Shown: one piece after another, positions 27,276-36,825 of the stretch
Numbering within the stretch: position 1 is the first letter of the stretch
Layout: every line of letters starts with the position of its first letter
DNA from: DASSLY01 sp035689185
Lineage (GTDB): Bacteria > Actinomycetota > Actinomycetes > Actinomycetales > Dermatophilaceae
Reading direction: 5' to 3'
Length of the DNA: 49,880 nt
NCBI GenBank assembly: GCA_035689185.1
Contig: DASSLY010000026.1
Coordinates: 1-49,880, forward strand
Position numbers and translations under genes: made by a program
The notes under the pieces: model-generated
What the model saw: only the letters and a program-made list of their open reading frames with translations
Databases searched by the model: none
Told to the model about the DNA's origin: nothing

Positions 27276-28177
27276 CCACCACCCCCACCTTCGCCAACGA
27301 GGCCGCGCACAGCCCGACCGTGCCGATCGTGCACCTGGATGACGTGGGCAAGAGCTACGGCAACGTCCACGCGCTGCGCGGGGTGTCGCTGTCGGTCCGC
27401 CAGGGCGAGATCACCTGCGTCCTGGGCGACAACGGCGCCGGCAAGTCCACCCTGATCAAGATCATGGCCGGGCTGCACGACTACAACGCCGGGATGATGA
27501 GCGTCAACGGCGAGCCGCGGCACTTCAACTCCCCCCGCGACTCTCTGGACAGCGGCATCGCCACCGTGTACCAGGACCTGGCGCTCGCGCCGCTCATGTC
27601 CGTGTGGCGCAACTTCTTCCTCGGCAACGAGATCGTCAAGGGGCCGCTGCGGACCCTGCAGATCGAGCAGATGAAGCGCATCGCCGCGGAAGAGCTCACC
27701 AAGATGGGCATCGTCATCCCCGACATGGATCGGCCCATCGGGGGCCTGTCCGGCGGGCAGCGCCAGTGCATCGCGATCGCTCGGGCGATCTACTTCGGTG
27801 CCAAGGTCCTCATCCTGGACGAGCCGACCGCCGCGCTCGGAGTCAAGCAGTCCGGCGTCGTCCTGAAGTACGTCGTCAAGGCCCGCGACGCCGGCCTCGG
27901 CGTCGTCTTCATCACGCACAACCCGCACCACGCCTACCTGGTCGGCAACCACTTCGTCATCCTCAAGCTGGGCCGGGTCGTCCTGGACACCCACCGGGCC
28001 GACATCACGCTGCCGCAGCTGACCAACGAGATGGCCGGCGGCCAGGAGCTGGAGGCGCTGAGCCACGAGCTGCGCGGCATCGACCCGGAGAAGGTGGTGG
28101 ACCCGGCTCAAGCCGGTGGCCACGTCGACGCCCCGGAGAACGTGGGCGTGATCGAGGACCCCGAGACCGCGAAGTAG
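27272..28177 (+). CDS. Sugar (inositol) ABC transporter ATPase, single-domain
   Basis: The protein has 301 aa. Walker A is GDNGAGKST, the Q-loop region is ATVYQDLALAPLM, the signature is LSGGQRQ, Walker B is VLILDEPTAALG, and the switch His is in FITHNPHHAYLV. CUT2 systems often have a double-ABC protein of about 500 aa (RbsA-like); this one has a single cassette plus a short acidic tail, so it must dimerise. Coupled to the permease by a 4-bp overlap. Confidence 0.95.
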   Translation: MTTTPTFANEAAHSPTVPIVHLDDVGKSYGNVHALRGVSLSVRQGEITCVLGDNGAGKSTLIKIMAGLHDYNAGMMSVNGEPRHFNSPRDSLDSGIATVYQDLALAPLMSVWRNFFLGNEIVKGPLRTLQIEQMKRIAAEELTKMGIVIPDMDRPIGGLSGGQRQCIAIARAIYFGAKVLILDEPTAALGVKQSGVVLKYVVKARDAGLGVVFITHNPHHAYLVGNHFVILKLGRVVLDTHRADITLPQLTNEMAGGQELEALSHELRGIDPEKVVDPAQAGGHVDAPENVGVIEDPETAK

Positions 28178-28188
28178 AGCCAACCGCC

Positions 28189-28231
28189 GGTATGCCGGCC
28201 GGTCACCACGATCCGCACCGGCCGGCATACC
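28189..28231 (+). terminator. Perfect 15-bp hairpin between transporter and second iolG
   Basis: GGTATGCCGGCCGGT (28189-28203) pairs perfectly with ACCGGCCGGCATACC (28217-28231) around a 13-nt loop, 11 nt after the ATPase stop. No T-run follows. It may act as an attenuator, an mRNA processing or stability element, or a partial terminator that lowers expression of the downstream part of the operon. Confidence 0.6.
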
Positions 28232-28273
28232 AGGCGCTCCCTTGTCACATCGAATTCGTAGGAGCAGCAGACC

Positions 28274-29296
28274 ATGTCCACTTCACCGCTGCGCGTCGGC
28301 ATCATCGGCGTCGGCATGATGGGCGCCGACCACGCCGAGCGTGTCGCCAACCGCATCAGCAACGCCGAGCTGGTCGCCGTGTCCGACCCGGACGCCGAGC
28401 GCGCAGGCCAGCTGGCCTCCCGGTTCGCCGGGGTACGCGCCGTCGGTGACCCTCTGCAGCTGATCGCCGACGACGGCGTCGACGCGGTCGTCATCGCCTC
28501 GCCGGGCTTCGCCCACGAGGAACAGGTGCTGGCCTGCCTCGAGCACGGGAAGTACGCGCTGTGCGAGAAGCCGCTGACGATGGACGCCGCGTCGTCCTTG
28601 CGCCTGGTCGAGGCCGAGGCGAAGCTCGGCCGGCGGCGCGTGCAGGTCGGTTTCATGCGGCGCTTCGACCCGGAGTACGCGCGGATGAAGCAGACCCTGG
28701 ACGCCGGGACGCTGGGCCGGACCCTGTTGCTGCACAACGTCCACCGCAACAAGCAGGTCCCCGACACCTTCCGCAGCGAGATGATCGTGCGGGACTCGCT
28801 GGTGCACGAGGTGGACATCTCGCGGTGGCTCTTCGGTGAGGAGATCGCGACCGTCACGGTGCTGTCGCCCACGCCGACCAGCAAGGCCGCCGAGGGCGTC
28901 GTCGACCCGCAGGTGGCGATCTTCACCATGGCCGGCGGCGGGATCGTCACCACCGAGGTCTTCGTGAACAACCAGGTGGGCTACGAGGTCCGCGCCGAGG
29001 CCGTCTCCGAACTCGGCACCACCACGATCGGGATGGGCATGGGGGTGTTCACCCGGACCGCGAACCACTGGGGCGGTGACATCCCCGACGACTTCCGCTT
29101 CCGCTTCGGCCGGGCCTACGACATCGAGGTCCAGGAGTGGGTGAACGCCTCCCGGCGCGGGGACGTGGTCGGCCCCACCACCTGGGACGGGTATGCCGCG
29201 ACCGCCGTCTGCGAGGCGGGCATGGCCTCGCTGGCCTCCGGCGAGCCGGTGCGCGTCGAGCTGGCGGACCGGACGGCCGTGGAGGCCGCGTCATGA
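28274..29296 (+). CDS. iolG: Inositol 2-dehydrogenase
   Basis: The protein has 340 aa of the Gfo/Idh/MocA family. The Rossmann motif is GIIGVGMMGADHAERV, the CEKPLTMD motif holds the catalytic Lys, MRRFDPEY is typical of IolG, and the DSLVHEVDISRWLFGE region carries the catalytic His. It oxidises myo-inositol to 2-keto-myo-inositol with NAD+. TAGGAGCAGCAG precedes the ATG, and the stop overlaps the iolH start. This is a better IolG candidate than the one at 19569, which may act on another isomer. Confidence 0.93.
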   Translation: MSTSPLRVGIIGVGMMGADHAERVANRISNAELVAVSDPDAERAGQLASRFAGVRAVGDPLQLIADDGVDAVVIASPGFAHEEQVLACLEHGKYALCEKPLTMDAASSLRLVEAEAKLGRRRVQVGFMRRFDPEYARMKQTLDAGTLGRTLLLHNVHRNKQVPDTFRSEMIVRDSLVHEVDISRWLFGEEIATVTVLSPTPTSKAAEGVVDPQVAIFTMAGGGIVTTEVFVNNQVGYEVRAEAVSELGTTTIGMGMGVFTRTANHWGGDIPDDFRFRFGRAYDIEVQEWVNASRRGDVVGPTTWDGYAATAVCEAGMASLASGEPVRVELADRTAVEAAS

Positions 29297-30174
29297 AGCT
29301 GGCACTGGATCCCTACATGTTCCGCAGGGTCCCCCTGCTGAAGCTGCCCGGCCTGGTCGCCGACCTGGGCTACGAGTGGATCGAGCTGTCGCCGCGGGAG
29401 GACTTCACGCCGTTCTTCCTTCATCCGCGGGTCCACGACGACACGGTCGCGGCCTTCCGCCGCGAGCTGGCCGCCGCAGGGGTCGGGATCGCCTCGGTGC
29501 TGCCGCTCTACCACTGGTCCGGCCCGGACGAGGACGAGCGGCAGGCCGCGGTGCGCTACTGGAAGCGGGCCATCCAGATCACGGCGGACCTGGGCGTGGA
29601 CCGGATGAACTCCGAGTTCAACGGCAGCCGCCTGGACAAGGCGCGGTGCGAGTCGCAGTTCTGGCGGTCCATGGAGGAGCTGCTCCCGGTGTTCGAGCGG
29701 GAGGGCATCTCCCTGGTGCTGGAGCCCCACCCGGACGACTTCGAGGAGGGCGGCAAGGCGGCGGTGGACCTGATCCGCGGGATCAACTCGCCGCTGCTGT
29801 CGTTCCTCTACTGCGCGCCCCACACGTTCCACCAGGGCAACGACTGCAAGGGCATCATGGACTACGCCGGTGAGCTGCTCACCATGGTCCATGTCGCCGA
29901 CTCCTACGACCACACCGCGTCCTCCGGGCTGCGCTACATCGTCAACCCGCCCGGCTCCCCGGTGACGGTCCACCAGCACCTGGACATCGGCCAGGGCGAG
30001 GTCGACTTCACCGAGTTCTTCACCTGCCTGGAGGCCATCGGCTTCGACGGCATCGTCACCACCTGCGTGTTCGCCTGGGAGGACCGGGCCGAGGAGTCCA
30101 CGCGATTCATGAAGACGAAGATCGGGGAGTACCTGTCCGCCTGGTCCTCGCCGCCAACCTACGTTCACCCCTGA
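29293..30174 (+). CDS. iolH: Sugar phosphate isomerase/epimerase family protein, IolH-like
   Basis: The protein has 293 aa with an AP-endonuclease-2/xylose-isomerase-like TIM barrel. It begins MKLALDPYMFRRVPLLK. Metal-site regions are SLVLEPHPDDFE, YCAPHTFHQGND and MVHVADSYDHT. IolH-type proteins are regular members of actinobacterial iol loci, with a poorly defined step (isomerisation of an inositol-derived keto sugar). It is coupled to iolG by ATGA. The symbol is by family and context. Confidence 0.88.
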   Translation: MKLALDPYMFRRVPLLKLPGLVADLGYEWIELSPREDFTPFFLHPRVHDDTVAAFRRELAAAGVGIASVLPLYHWSGPDEDERQAAVRYWKRAIQITADLGVDRMNSEFNGSRLDKARCESQFWRSMEELLPVFEREGISLVLEPHPDDFEEGGKAAVDLIRGINSPLLSFLYCAPHTFHQGNDCKGIMDYAGELLTMVHVADSYDHTASSGLRYIVNPPGSPVTVHQHLDIGQGEVDFTEFFTCLEAIGFDGIVTTCVFAWEDRAEESTRFMKTKIGEYLSAWSSPPTYVHP

Positions 30175-30194
30175 CGTCACACGAAGGAACCACC

Positions 30195-31691
30195 ATGTCT
30201 GCCAAGCGCATTACCCATCTGGTGGCCGGACAGCCCTGGAACGGCGTGGCCGAGCGCACCAGCCCCGTGTACAACCCGGCGACCGGAGAGGTCACCGGTG
30301 AGCTCGACCTCGCCTCGGCGGCCACCGTCGACGAGGTCGTCAAGGTGGCCCACGACGCACAGGCGGCCTGGGGCAACACCTCGCTGTCGAAGCGGTCCGC
30401 GGTGCTGTTCAGCTTCCGCGAGCTGCTCAACGCGAAGAAGAAGGACATCGCCGCGCTCATCACCGCCGAGCACGGCAAGGTGCTCTCGGACGCGCTCGGT
30501 GAGGTCACCCGCGGCCAGGAGGTGGTGGAGTTCGCCTGCGGCATCCCGCACCTGCTCAAGGGCGGCTTCTCCGAGAACGCCTCCACCAAGATCGATGTCT
30601 ACTCGATCCGCCAGCCGCTCGGCGTGGTCGCCGTCATCTCGCCGTTCAACTTCCCGGCCATGGTCCCCATGTGGTTCGTGCCCATCGCGATCGCGTGCGG
30701 CAACGCGGTGGTCATCAAGCCATCGGAGAAGGACCCCTCGGCCGTGCTGGCCATCGCCGAGCTGTGGAAGCAGGCGGGCCTGCCGGACGGCGTGATGAAC
30801 GTCGTCAACGGGGACAAGGAGGCGGTGGACCGGTTGCTGGAGCACCCGGACGTCAAGGCCGTCTCGTTCGTCGGGTCCACGCCGATCGCCAAGTACGTCT
30901 ACGAGACCGGCACCCGTCACGGCAAGCGCGTCCAGGCGCTGGGTGGGGCGAAGAACCACATGGTCGTCCTGCCCGACGCCGACCTCGACCTGGCGGCCGA
31001 CGCCGCCGTCAACGCGGGGTTCGGCTCGGCCGGTGAGCGGTGCATGGCCATCTCGGCGCTGGTCGTGGTGGAGCCGGTAGCGGACGAGCTGGTCGACAAG
31101 ATCAAGCAGCGGATGGGCACCCTACGCACCGGTGACGGGACCAAGGGCTGCGACATGGGGCCGCTGGTGACCGGCCAGCACCGCGACAAGGTGCAGTCCT
31201 ACGTCGACGCCGGCGAGGCCCAAGGCGCCGACCTCGTGGTGGACGGCCGCAACCCGGACGTGGACGGCGGCAAGGACGGGTTCTGGCTGGCGCCAACGCT
31301 GTTCGACCACGTCACACCCGAGATGTCCATCTACACCGACGAGATCTTCGGGCCGGTCCTCTCGGTCCTGCGGGTCCAGTCCTACGGCGAGGCGCTGACG
31401 CTGATCAACGGCAACCCGTACGGCAACGGCACCGCCATCTTCACCAACGACGGTGGTGCGGCGCGCCGGTTCCAGAACGAGGTGGAGGTCGGGATGATCG
31501 GCATCAACATCCCCATCCCGGTGCCGGTGGCCTACTACTCCTTCGGCGGCTGGAAGAGCTCGCTGTTCGGCGACACGCACGCGCACGGGATGGAGGGCGT
31601 CCACTTCTTCACCCGGGGCAAGGTCGTGACCTCCCGCTGGCTGGACCCCAGCCACGGCGGACTGAACCTTGGCTTCCCGCAAACGGACTGA
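30195..31691 (+). CDS. iolA: CoA-acylating methylmalonate/malonate-semialdehyde dehydrogenase
   Basis: The protein has 498 aa of the aldehyde dehydrogenase superfamily. The NAD-binding region is SPFNFPAMVPMWF, the Gly-rich loop is FVGSTPIAKYVY, and the catalytic Cys283 lies in AGERCMAISA. ALGGAKNHMVV is the MmsA/IolA version in place of the LELGGK of hydrolytic enzymes. It converts malonate semialdehyde to acetyl-CoA and CO2 as the last step. AAGGAACC precedes the ATG. Confidence 0.96.
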   Translation: MSAKRITHLVAGQPWNGVAERTSPVYNPATGEVTGELDLASAATVDEVVKVAHDAQAAWGNTSLSKRSAVLFSFRELLNAKKKDIAALITAEHGKVLSDALGEVTRGQEVVEFACGIPHLLKGGFSENASTKIDVYSIRQPLGVVAVISPFNFPAMVPMWFVPIAIACGNAVVIKPSEKDPSAVLAIAELWKQAGLPDGVMNVVNGDKEAVDRLLEHPDVKAVSFVGSTPIAKYVYETGTRHGKRVQALGGAKNHMVVLPDADLDLAADAAVNAGFGSAGERCMAISALVVVEPVADELVDKIKQRMGTLRTGDGTKGCDMGPLVTGQHRDKVQSYVDAGEAQGADLVVDGRNPDVDGGKDGFWLAPTLFDHVTPEMSIYTDEIFGPVLSVLRVQSYGEALTLINGNPYGNGTAIFTNDGGAARRFQNEVEVGMIGINIPIPVPVAYYSFGGWKSSLFGDTHAHGMEGVHFFTRGKVVTSRWLDPSHGGLNLGFPQTD

Positions 31692-31698
31692 GGCCGCG

Positions 31699-32727
31699 GT
31701 GGGCAGTGTGCGCTGGGGGATCCTCTCCACGGCGAACATCGCGCGCGTCCTGGTCGAGGCCAGCCGCAGGGTCCCGAACGCGAACTTCGTCGCCGTGGCC
31801 AGCCGCGACGCGCCGCGGGCCACGGCGTTCGCGGAACAGACCGGCCTGCCCGCCGCATACGACTCGTATGACGCGTTGCTGGCTCGCGACGACGTCGACG
31901 CGGTCTACCTGCCGCTGCCGATCTCGATGCATGCCGAGTGGACGCAGCGGGCGCTGCGGGCCGGCAAGCACGTCCTGTGCGAGAAGGCCTTCGTGCCGAC
32001 AGCGGAGGACGCCGCGGCCTGCTTCGAGGTCGCCGAGGCGCGCGGACTGGTGCTCGCCGAGGCGCTGATGTGGCGGCTGCACCCGCAGACCGCTCTGGTG
32101 CGACGGCTGGTCGACGACGGGGCGATCGGGGCGCTGCGCACGGTCCGGGCGGCGCTGTCGATCAGCGCGCCGCCGGGCGACATCCGCCGACGCCCCGAGC
32201 TGGGTGGCGGGGCCACGCTCGACCTGGGCACCTACTGCGTCAGCGCCCTGCGCCTGTTCGGCGGCAGCCCGACCCGGGTGTATGCCGAGCTGCTGGACTA
32301 CGGCTCGACCGCGCACGACGTGGTCGACATGCGGCTGGCCGGCACGCTGCGCCTGTCCGGCGGGGTGCTCGGCGTCTTCGACATCGGCCTCGACACCAGC
32401 CGTCGAGACCAGCTGGAGCTGGTCGGGTCCACCGGGACAATCGTCGTCACCGATCCGTGGATCTGCAGCCACAAGGAGATCCTGCTCACCCAGGACGGCG
32501 CCACCCGAGCCGTCCCGGTCGACGAGGACGGTTCGGCCGGCTTGCTGTTCGACGGTCTGGACCCGTACGCCATCGAGCTGGAGCGGGTCTCGGCGGCGGT
32601 GCTCGGGGAGCGCGAGCTGGAGTTCGGCCGTGCCGACGCGGTGGAGCAGGCGACCGTGCTGTCCGCGCTGCTCCGCTCGGGCCGGTCGGGTCGCCCGGTC
32701 GAACTCTCCTCCGCAGGTGCCGCATGA
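31699..32727 (+). CDS. Gfo/Idh/MocA family oxidoreductase
   Basis: The protein has 342 aa from the GTG at 31699 (GAGG upstream); a TTG at 31669 overlapping iolA is an alternative. The Rossmann motif is GILSTANIARVL. The usual CEKP is CEKAFVPT here, with LMWRLHPQ downstream, as in the xylose/dihydrodiol dehydrogenase-like branch. It is the last enzyme gene before the binding protein. The substrate is unknown, possibly a sugar or inositol isomer. It differs clearly in sequence from the two IolG-like proteins. Confidence 0.88.
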   Translation: MGSVRWGILSTANIARVLVEASRRVPNANFVAVASRDAPRATAFAEQTGLPAAYDSYDALLARDDVDAVYLPLPISMHAEWTQRALRAGKHVLCEKAFVPTAEDAAACFEVAEARGLVLAEALMWRLHPQTALVRRLVDDGAIGALRTVRAALSISAPPGDIRRRPELGGGATLDLGTYCVSALRLFGGSPTRVYAELLDYGSTAHDVVDMRLAGTLRLSGGVLGVFDIGLDTSRRDQLELVGSTGTIVVTDPWICSHKEILLTQDGATRAVPVDEDGSAGLLFDGLDPYAIELERVSAAVLGERELEFGRADAVEQATVLSALLRSGRSGRPVELSSAGAA

Positions 32728-33069
32728 GGGCAGGGATGAACCGACGCGACGAGGCGGACCGAACCGGGACGCCCGGCGCGCGCGTAGGGAGCCGCGGGTC
32801 GCCGCGCCGGGGATCCCGGCTGGCGGCTGGCGGCCGTCGGGAGCAAGATATGGCTATGTCTTGACATTTGTACAACCAGCCAGGATAGTGGCAGACACCT
32901 CAGGCGCCCCTCGGCCCCCACGGAACGTCGAGCGCACTCCTGTCGCGCAGCACCCCGGTCGTCCAGCCCCCTGCTGGCGCCGGTGTTCCCCACGGAGGCT
33001 GCGGTAGGCAGCCGCAGCACCAGTTCACCGCAGCACGCTCTCATGGCGTGCCAGGCAACAAGGAGAACC
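32728..33069 (+). promoter_or_regulatory. Intergenic region with its own promoter for the binding-protein gene
   Basis: A 342-bp gap without a gene. A strong sigma-A-type promoter is visible: TTGACA at 32861-32866, a 17-bp spacer, and GATAGT at 32884-32889. The spacer contains the perfect palindrome TTGTACAA (32868-32875), a plausible repressor site. The transcript leader would be about 170 nt. AAGGAGAACC precedes the ATG at 33070. Confidence 0.75.
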
Positions 33070-34077
33070 ATGTTCACAAGCAGACGGCGTCTGGGCGCCA
33101 GCGCTGCCATCGTCGGTGTGTTGCTCGCCGCCACCGCGTGCAGCAGCTCCGGAGGGGCCAACGCGAACAAGACCGACAACGGCAACGGCGGCTCGAACGT
33201 CGGCAAGGCGAACACACCGAAGATGACGTTCGCGATGGTGACGCACGCGCCGGCGGGTGACACCTTCTTCGACATCATCCGCAAGGGCGCCGACGCCGCG
33301 GCCGGCAAGGACAACGTCGAGTACCTCTACTCCAACGACGCGAACCCCAGCGGGCAGGCCACCCTCATCCAGACCGCGATCGACAAGAAGGTCGACGGCA
33401 TCGCCGTGTCCATCCCCAACACCGGCGCGGTGCAGTCGGTCATGGACAAGGCGGCCGCGGCCGGCATACCGATCGTCATGTTCAACGCCGGTGCGAACGA
33501 CTTCAAGAAGCTGCACGCGCTGATGTACTTCGGCCAGGACGAGTCCGTGGCCGGCGAGGCCGCGGGCGCGCGGCTGAAGCAGGAGGGCGCGAAGAAGGTG
33601 CTGTGCGTCGAGCAGGAGCAGGGCCAGAGCCAGCTCGAGGCGCGCTGCGACGGCGTGAGCAAGGGTCTGGGCGGCACCGTGACGAAGCTGTACGTGACCG
33701 GCACCGACATCGGCGACGTGCAGACCAAGATCAACGCCAGCGTGACCCAGGACAAGAGCATCGACCACGTCATCACCCTGGGCGCGCCGTTCGCGCTCGC
33801 CGCGGTCAAGTCGGTCAAGGACGCCGGCAGCAGCGCGAAGGTGGTCACCTTCGACACCAACGCGGAGCTCGTGGACGCGGTCAAGAGCGGTGACGTCGGC
33901 TGGGCGATCGACCAGCAGCCTTACCTGCAGGGCTACTTCGCCATCGACGCGCTGTGGCTCTACAAGACCAACGGCAACATCCTCGGCGGCGGCGGCCCGG
34001 TGCTGACCGGCCCGGCCTTCGTGGACAAGACCAACGTGGCTGCCGTCTCGGGCTTCGCCAAGGCCGGCACCCGCTAG
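33070..34077 (+). CDS. Sugar-binding lipoprotein of the inositol ABC importer
   Basis: The protein has 335 aa. A basic N-terminus and a hydrophobic segment end in the lipobox AATAC with Cys24, then a Ser/Gly/Asn linker. The type I periplasmic-binding fold shows KMTFAMVTHAPAGDTFFDII, DGIAVSIPNTG and VITLGAPFALAAVKSVKDAG, as in RbsB/IbpA-like proteins. Together with the permease and ATPase 5 kb upstream it forms a complete importer. Its own promoter and terminator suggest higher expression than the membrane parts, as is usual for binding proteins. Confidence 0.94.
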   Translation: MFTSRRRLGASAAIVGVLLAATACSSSGGANANKTDNGNGGSNVGKANTPKMTFAMVTHAPAGDTFFDIIRKGADAAAGKDNVEYLYSNDANPSGQATLIQTAIDKKVDGIAVSIPNTGAVQSVMDKAAAAGIPIVMFNAGANDFKKLHALMYFGQDESVAGEAAGARLKQEGAKKVLCVEQEQGQSQLEARCDGVSKGLGGTVTKLYVTGTDIGDVQTKINASVTQDKSIDHVITLGAPFALAAVKSVKDAGSSAKVVTFDTNAELVDAVKSGDVGWAIDQQPYLQGYFAIDALWLYKTNGNILGGGGPVLTGPAFVDKTNVAAVSGFAKAGTR

Positions 34078-34093
34078 GCGCCAACCGTCCTCC

Positions 34094-34140
34094 AGGTCGG
34101 GTCCCAGCCCAGCCGGCTGGGGCCCGACCTGTCTTTGTCT
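34094..34140 (+). terminator. Rho-independent-type terminator after the binding-protein gene
   Basis: AGGTCGGGTCCCAGCC (34094-34109) pairs with GGCTGGGGCCCGACCT (34115-34130) with one G-T wobble and a 5-nt loop, followed by the T-rich GTCTTTGTCT. It starts 17 nt after the stop and closes the inositol locus. Confidence 0.85.
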
Positions 34141-34155
34141 AGTCAAGGGGTGGCA

Positions 34156-35451
34156 ATGCCGGCTCAGATCGCCGCGTCCGAGGCGCATCCCGCCTGGAGA
34201 TCGGCGGGGCACTGGCTGCCCAGGCTGTGGGCCTGGGCGGCGGTCCTCGCGCTGGCGGTGAACCTGCGCACGACCGTGGCCTCGGCGTCCCCGCTGGTCG
34301 CCGACATCAGGCTCGACCTGCGTGCCTCGGGCGCCGAGCTGGGGTTCTTGACGGCGTTGCCGGTCCTGTGCATGGCCTGGCTCGCCCCGGCCGCCCACCG
34401 GCTGGTCCACCGGTTCGGCCCGGAGCGGGCCGTCCTGGTGGCCAGCGCCGCAGTAGGCGTCGGGAACGGCCTGCGGTTGGCTGGTACTCACCTGCCAGCC
34501 TTGCTGGCGGCCACCTTCGTGGCCGGTGCGGGGGTAGCAGTCGCCGGAGTGGCCCTGCCCGCGCTCGTCCGCGCGCTCTTCCCCAACTACGTCGGGCGCG
34601 CGACCGGCGCCTACACGGTGGCGATGATGCTGGGGGCGGCGGCCGCCTCGGCCGCGTCGGTCCCGCTGCGTGACCTGTTCGGCTCGTGGCCCCGCTCGCT
34701 GGGGGCGTGGGGACTGCCGGCCGCCGTCGCCACCGTGCTGTGGCTCGGCGGGGGCCGGGTTGTGGACCGGAGTCGCAGCGGGAACCTGGGCCGCAGTCCA
34801 CGCAGCCACCCAGGCCGGCCCCCGGGGCCGCCGGGTGACGTCAGGTCGACGGGGCCGAGGCGGCCTAGGCGCGGGTTGCCGTGGCGCTCACCGGCCGCCC
34901 GGACGATTGCGGTGTTCCTGAGCCTGCAGTCCATGCTCGCCTACGCCTACCTGGGCTGGCTGCCGCCGTTGCTGCAGGGTCAGGGTGTGGGCGACCAGGC
35001 AGCCGGGGCCCTGCTCGGCGCGCACAACCTGGCGCAACTGGTCGCCGCGGTCGCGTTGCCCGCGCTCGCCGACCGGGTGCACGACGTGCGGCGCCTGGTT
35101 CTGGCGGCGGTGTCGTTGACAGTGGTCGGGGCGGTGTGGATGGCGGCTCTGCCCGGCCTGCTCCCGTGGGTCGGCGTCAGCGTGCTGGGGCTTGGGCTCG
35201 GCGGCGGGTTCTCCCTGGGGCTGGTCGCCGCGACGTCGTATGCCGCGGACCCGGCCGCCGCCTCCAGGGTGGTGGCCATGGTGTTCACCGTCTGTTACAC
35301 GGCCGCGGCCGCGGCTCCGGTCCTGGTCGGGGTGCTGCACGACGTCACCGGCGGGTTCCGGCTCCCGTTCAGCCTGCTCGTGCTGTTGGCGGCCGGGCAG
35401 TGGTCCGTGGCCTTTCGACTCCAGCCGCACTGGCGCGGCTCGATCCACTGA
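34156..35451 (+). CDS. MFS transporter, CynX/NimT-like
   Basis: The protein has 431 aa with about twelve membrane segments and a long basic, Pro-rich central loop (about residues 205-250). The first helix block NLRTTVASASPLVADI followed by ELGFLTALPVLCMAWLAP is typical of the CynX/NimT branch of the major facilitator superfamily. The ATG at 34156 is preceded by AAGGGG; a GTG at 34150 and a TTG at 34135 are alternatives. It comes after a strong terminator and so is probably not part of the iol operon. The substrate is unknown. Confidence 0.88.
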   Translation: MPAQIAASEAHPAWRSAGHWLPRLWAWAAVLALAVNLRTTVASASPLVADIRLDLRASGAELGFLTALPVLCMAWLAPAAHRLVHRFGPERAVLVASAAVGVGNGLRLAGTHLPALLAATFVAGAGVAVAGVALPALVRALFPNYVGRATGAYTVAMMLGAAAASAASVPLRDLFGSWPRSLGAWGLPAAVATVLWLGGGRVVDRSRSGNLGRSPRSHPGRPPGPPGDVRSTGPRRPRRGLPWRSPAARTIAVFLSLQSMLAYAYLGWLPPLLQGQGVGDQAAGALLGAHNLAQLVAAVALPALADRVHDVRRLVLAAVSLTVVGAVWMAALPGLLPWVGVSVLGLGLGGGFSLGLVAATSYAADPAAASRVVAMVFTVCYTAAAAAPVLVGVLHDVTGGFRLPFSLLVLLAAGQWSVAFRLQPHWRGSIH

Positions 35452-35494
35452 CTCGCCAGGCTGCCTGGCTGGCCGCCTGCGGCGAGGAACCAGT

Positions 35495-35530
35495 GGGCCG
35501 ATCACGGTGGCCTGCCACCGTGATCGGCCC
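35495..35530. terminator. Perfect 17-bp hairpin between convergent genes
   Basis: GGGCCGATCACGGTGGC (35495-35511) pairs perfectly with 35514-35530 around CT. It lies between the MFS gene (plus) and an oxidoreductase gene (minus) and so probably serves as a bidirectional terminator, though no T-run flanks it. Confidence 0.7.
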
Positions 35531-35631
<101 letters not shown>

Positions 35632-35632
<1 letters not shown>

Positions 35633-36816
35633 TAGGAGCCCAGCTTGACAGTGCAACCCGTCGCAGCCGCCTCGACGATGGCTTCTTCTACCTGCAGGTT
35701 GCGCAGGCCGTCGGCGAAGCTCGCCTGCCGGGGAAGCCGGTCCAAGCCGGCGATCTGGTCAAGGAACGACCGCGCCTGGAAGGTGAAGAACTCCTGCCCG
35801 CCGTGGCCCACGCCCGTGAACGGCATCGACAGAGCCGGCGCGACATACGGGTGCGCCGGGCCGACGAAGACCCGCCGCCAGCCGTTTGTCGTGGCCTCGG
35901 GCGCGTTGTCGACGAAGCCGAACTCGGCGTTCGTCATCAGGTCCCACGACGCGGCCCCCGCCGTTCCGAACACCTCGAAGGCCAGCGTGTTCGGGTGGCC
36001 GATCGCGACCCGGGAGATCGAGAAGGTCCCGGCCGCCCCGTTGGCGAACTCGACCACGAAGGTGGCGATGTCGTCGTTGGTGACCGGCTCGCGCCGGTCG
36101 CTGAGGGCGACGCCACCAGCGTGCCCGAGGGCCGCGCCGAGCGGCACCGGCCGGTCGCGGATCACGATCGGCAGCGCAGCACCACTGATCGAGACGATCG
36201 GGCCGCACAGCTGCTCGCTCAGGTCGATCAGGTGGCTGCCCAGATCGGCCAGCGCCCCGGAGCCCAGCGGACCGGTGTAGCGCCAGCTGCTCGGCGCGTC
36301 GGGGCTGGCCGAGTAGTCGCACCAGTAGCGGCCGTTGAAGTGCAGGAGCTCGCCCAGCTTGCCGGCGCGGATCTGCTCGGCGATGGCGCTGACCGCAGGG
36401 GAGCGCCGGTAGGAGAAGCCGGTCGAGGCGACCTTGCCGGAAGCCTGCGCCGCCGCGACCATCGCCTCGGCGTCGGCCACCGAGGGCGCCAACGGCTTCT
36501 CGCACAGGACGTGCTTGCCGGCGGCGAGCAGACCCTCGGCGATCTCGCGGTGCAGGTGGTTGGCGACCACGATGCTCACGGCGTCGATGTCGTTGGCCTC
36601 GGCCACGGCCTGCCAGCTGGTCTCGGCTCGTTGGAAGCCGTACCGCTGCTGGGTGTGCCGGGCGAACTCCTCGTTCACGTCGGCTATGGCGACCAGCCGC
36701 ACGGGCGGTGCGTCGGTGCCGAACACCGTCTGTGCGGTGCGGTAGGCGTGCGCATGCGAACGCCCGGCCATTCCGGCGCCGATGACGGCGACGCCGATGG
36801 AGTTGTTGTCAGTCAC
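35632..36816 (-). CDS. Gfo/Idh/MocA family oxidoreductase
   Basis: The protein has 394 aa, longer than the other family members here. The Rossmann motif is VAVIGAGMAGRSHAHAYR, the catalytic motif is CEKPLAPS, and LGSHLIDLSEQL carries the catalytic His-Asp region. C-terminal features include FFTFQARSFLDQIAG. It is downstream of a TIM-barrel isomerase gene on the same strand, so the pair probably degrades a sugar or cyclitol. The substrate is unknown. The likely regulator is the divergent LacI protein at 38054. Confidence 0.92.
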
Positions 36817-36825
36817 GATGGTGCT

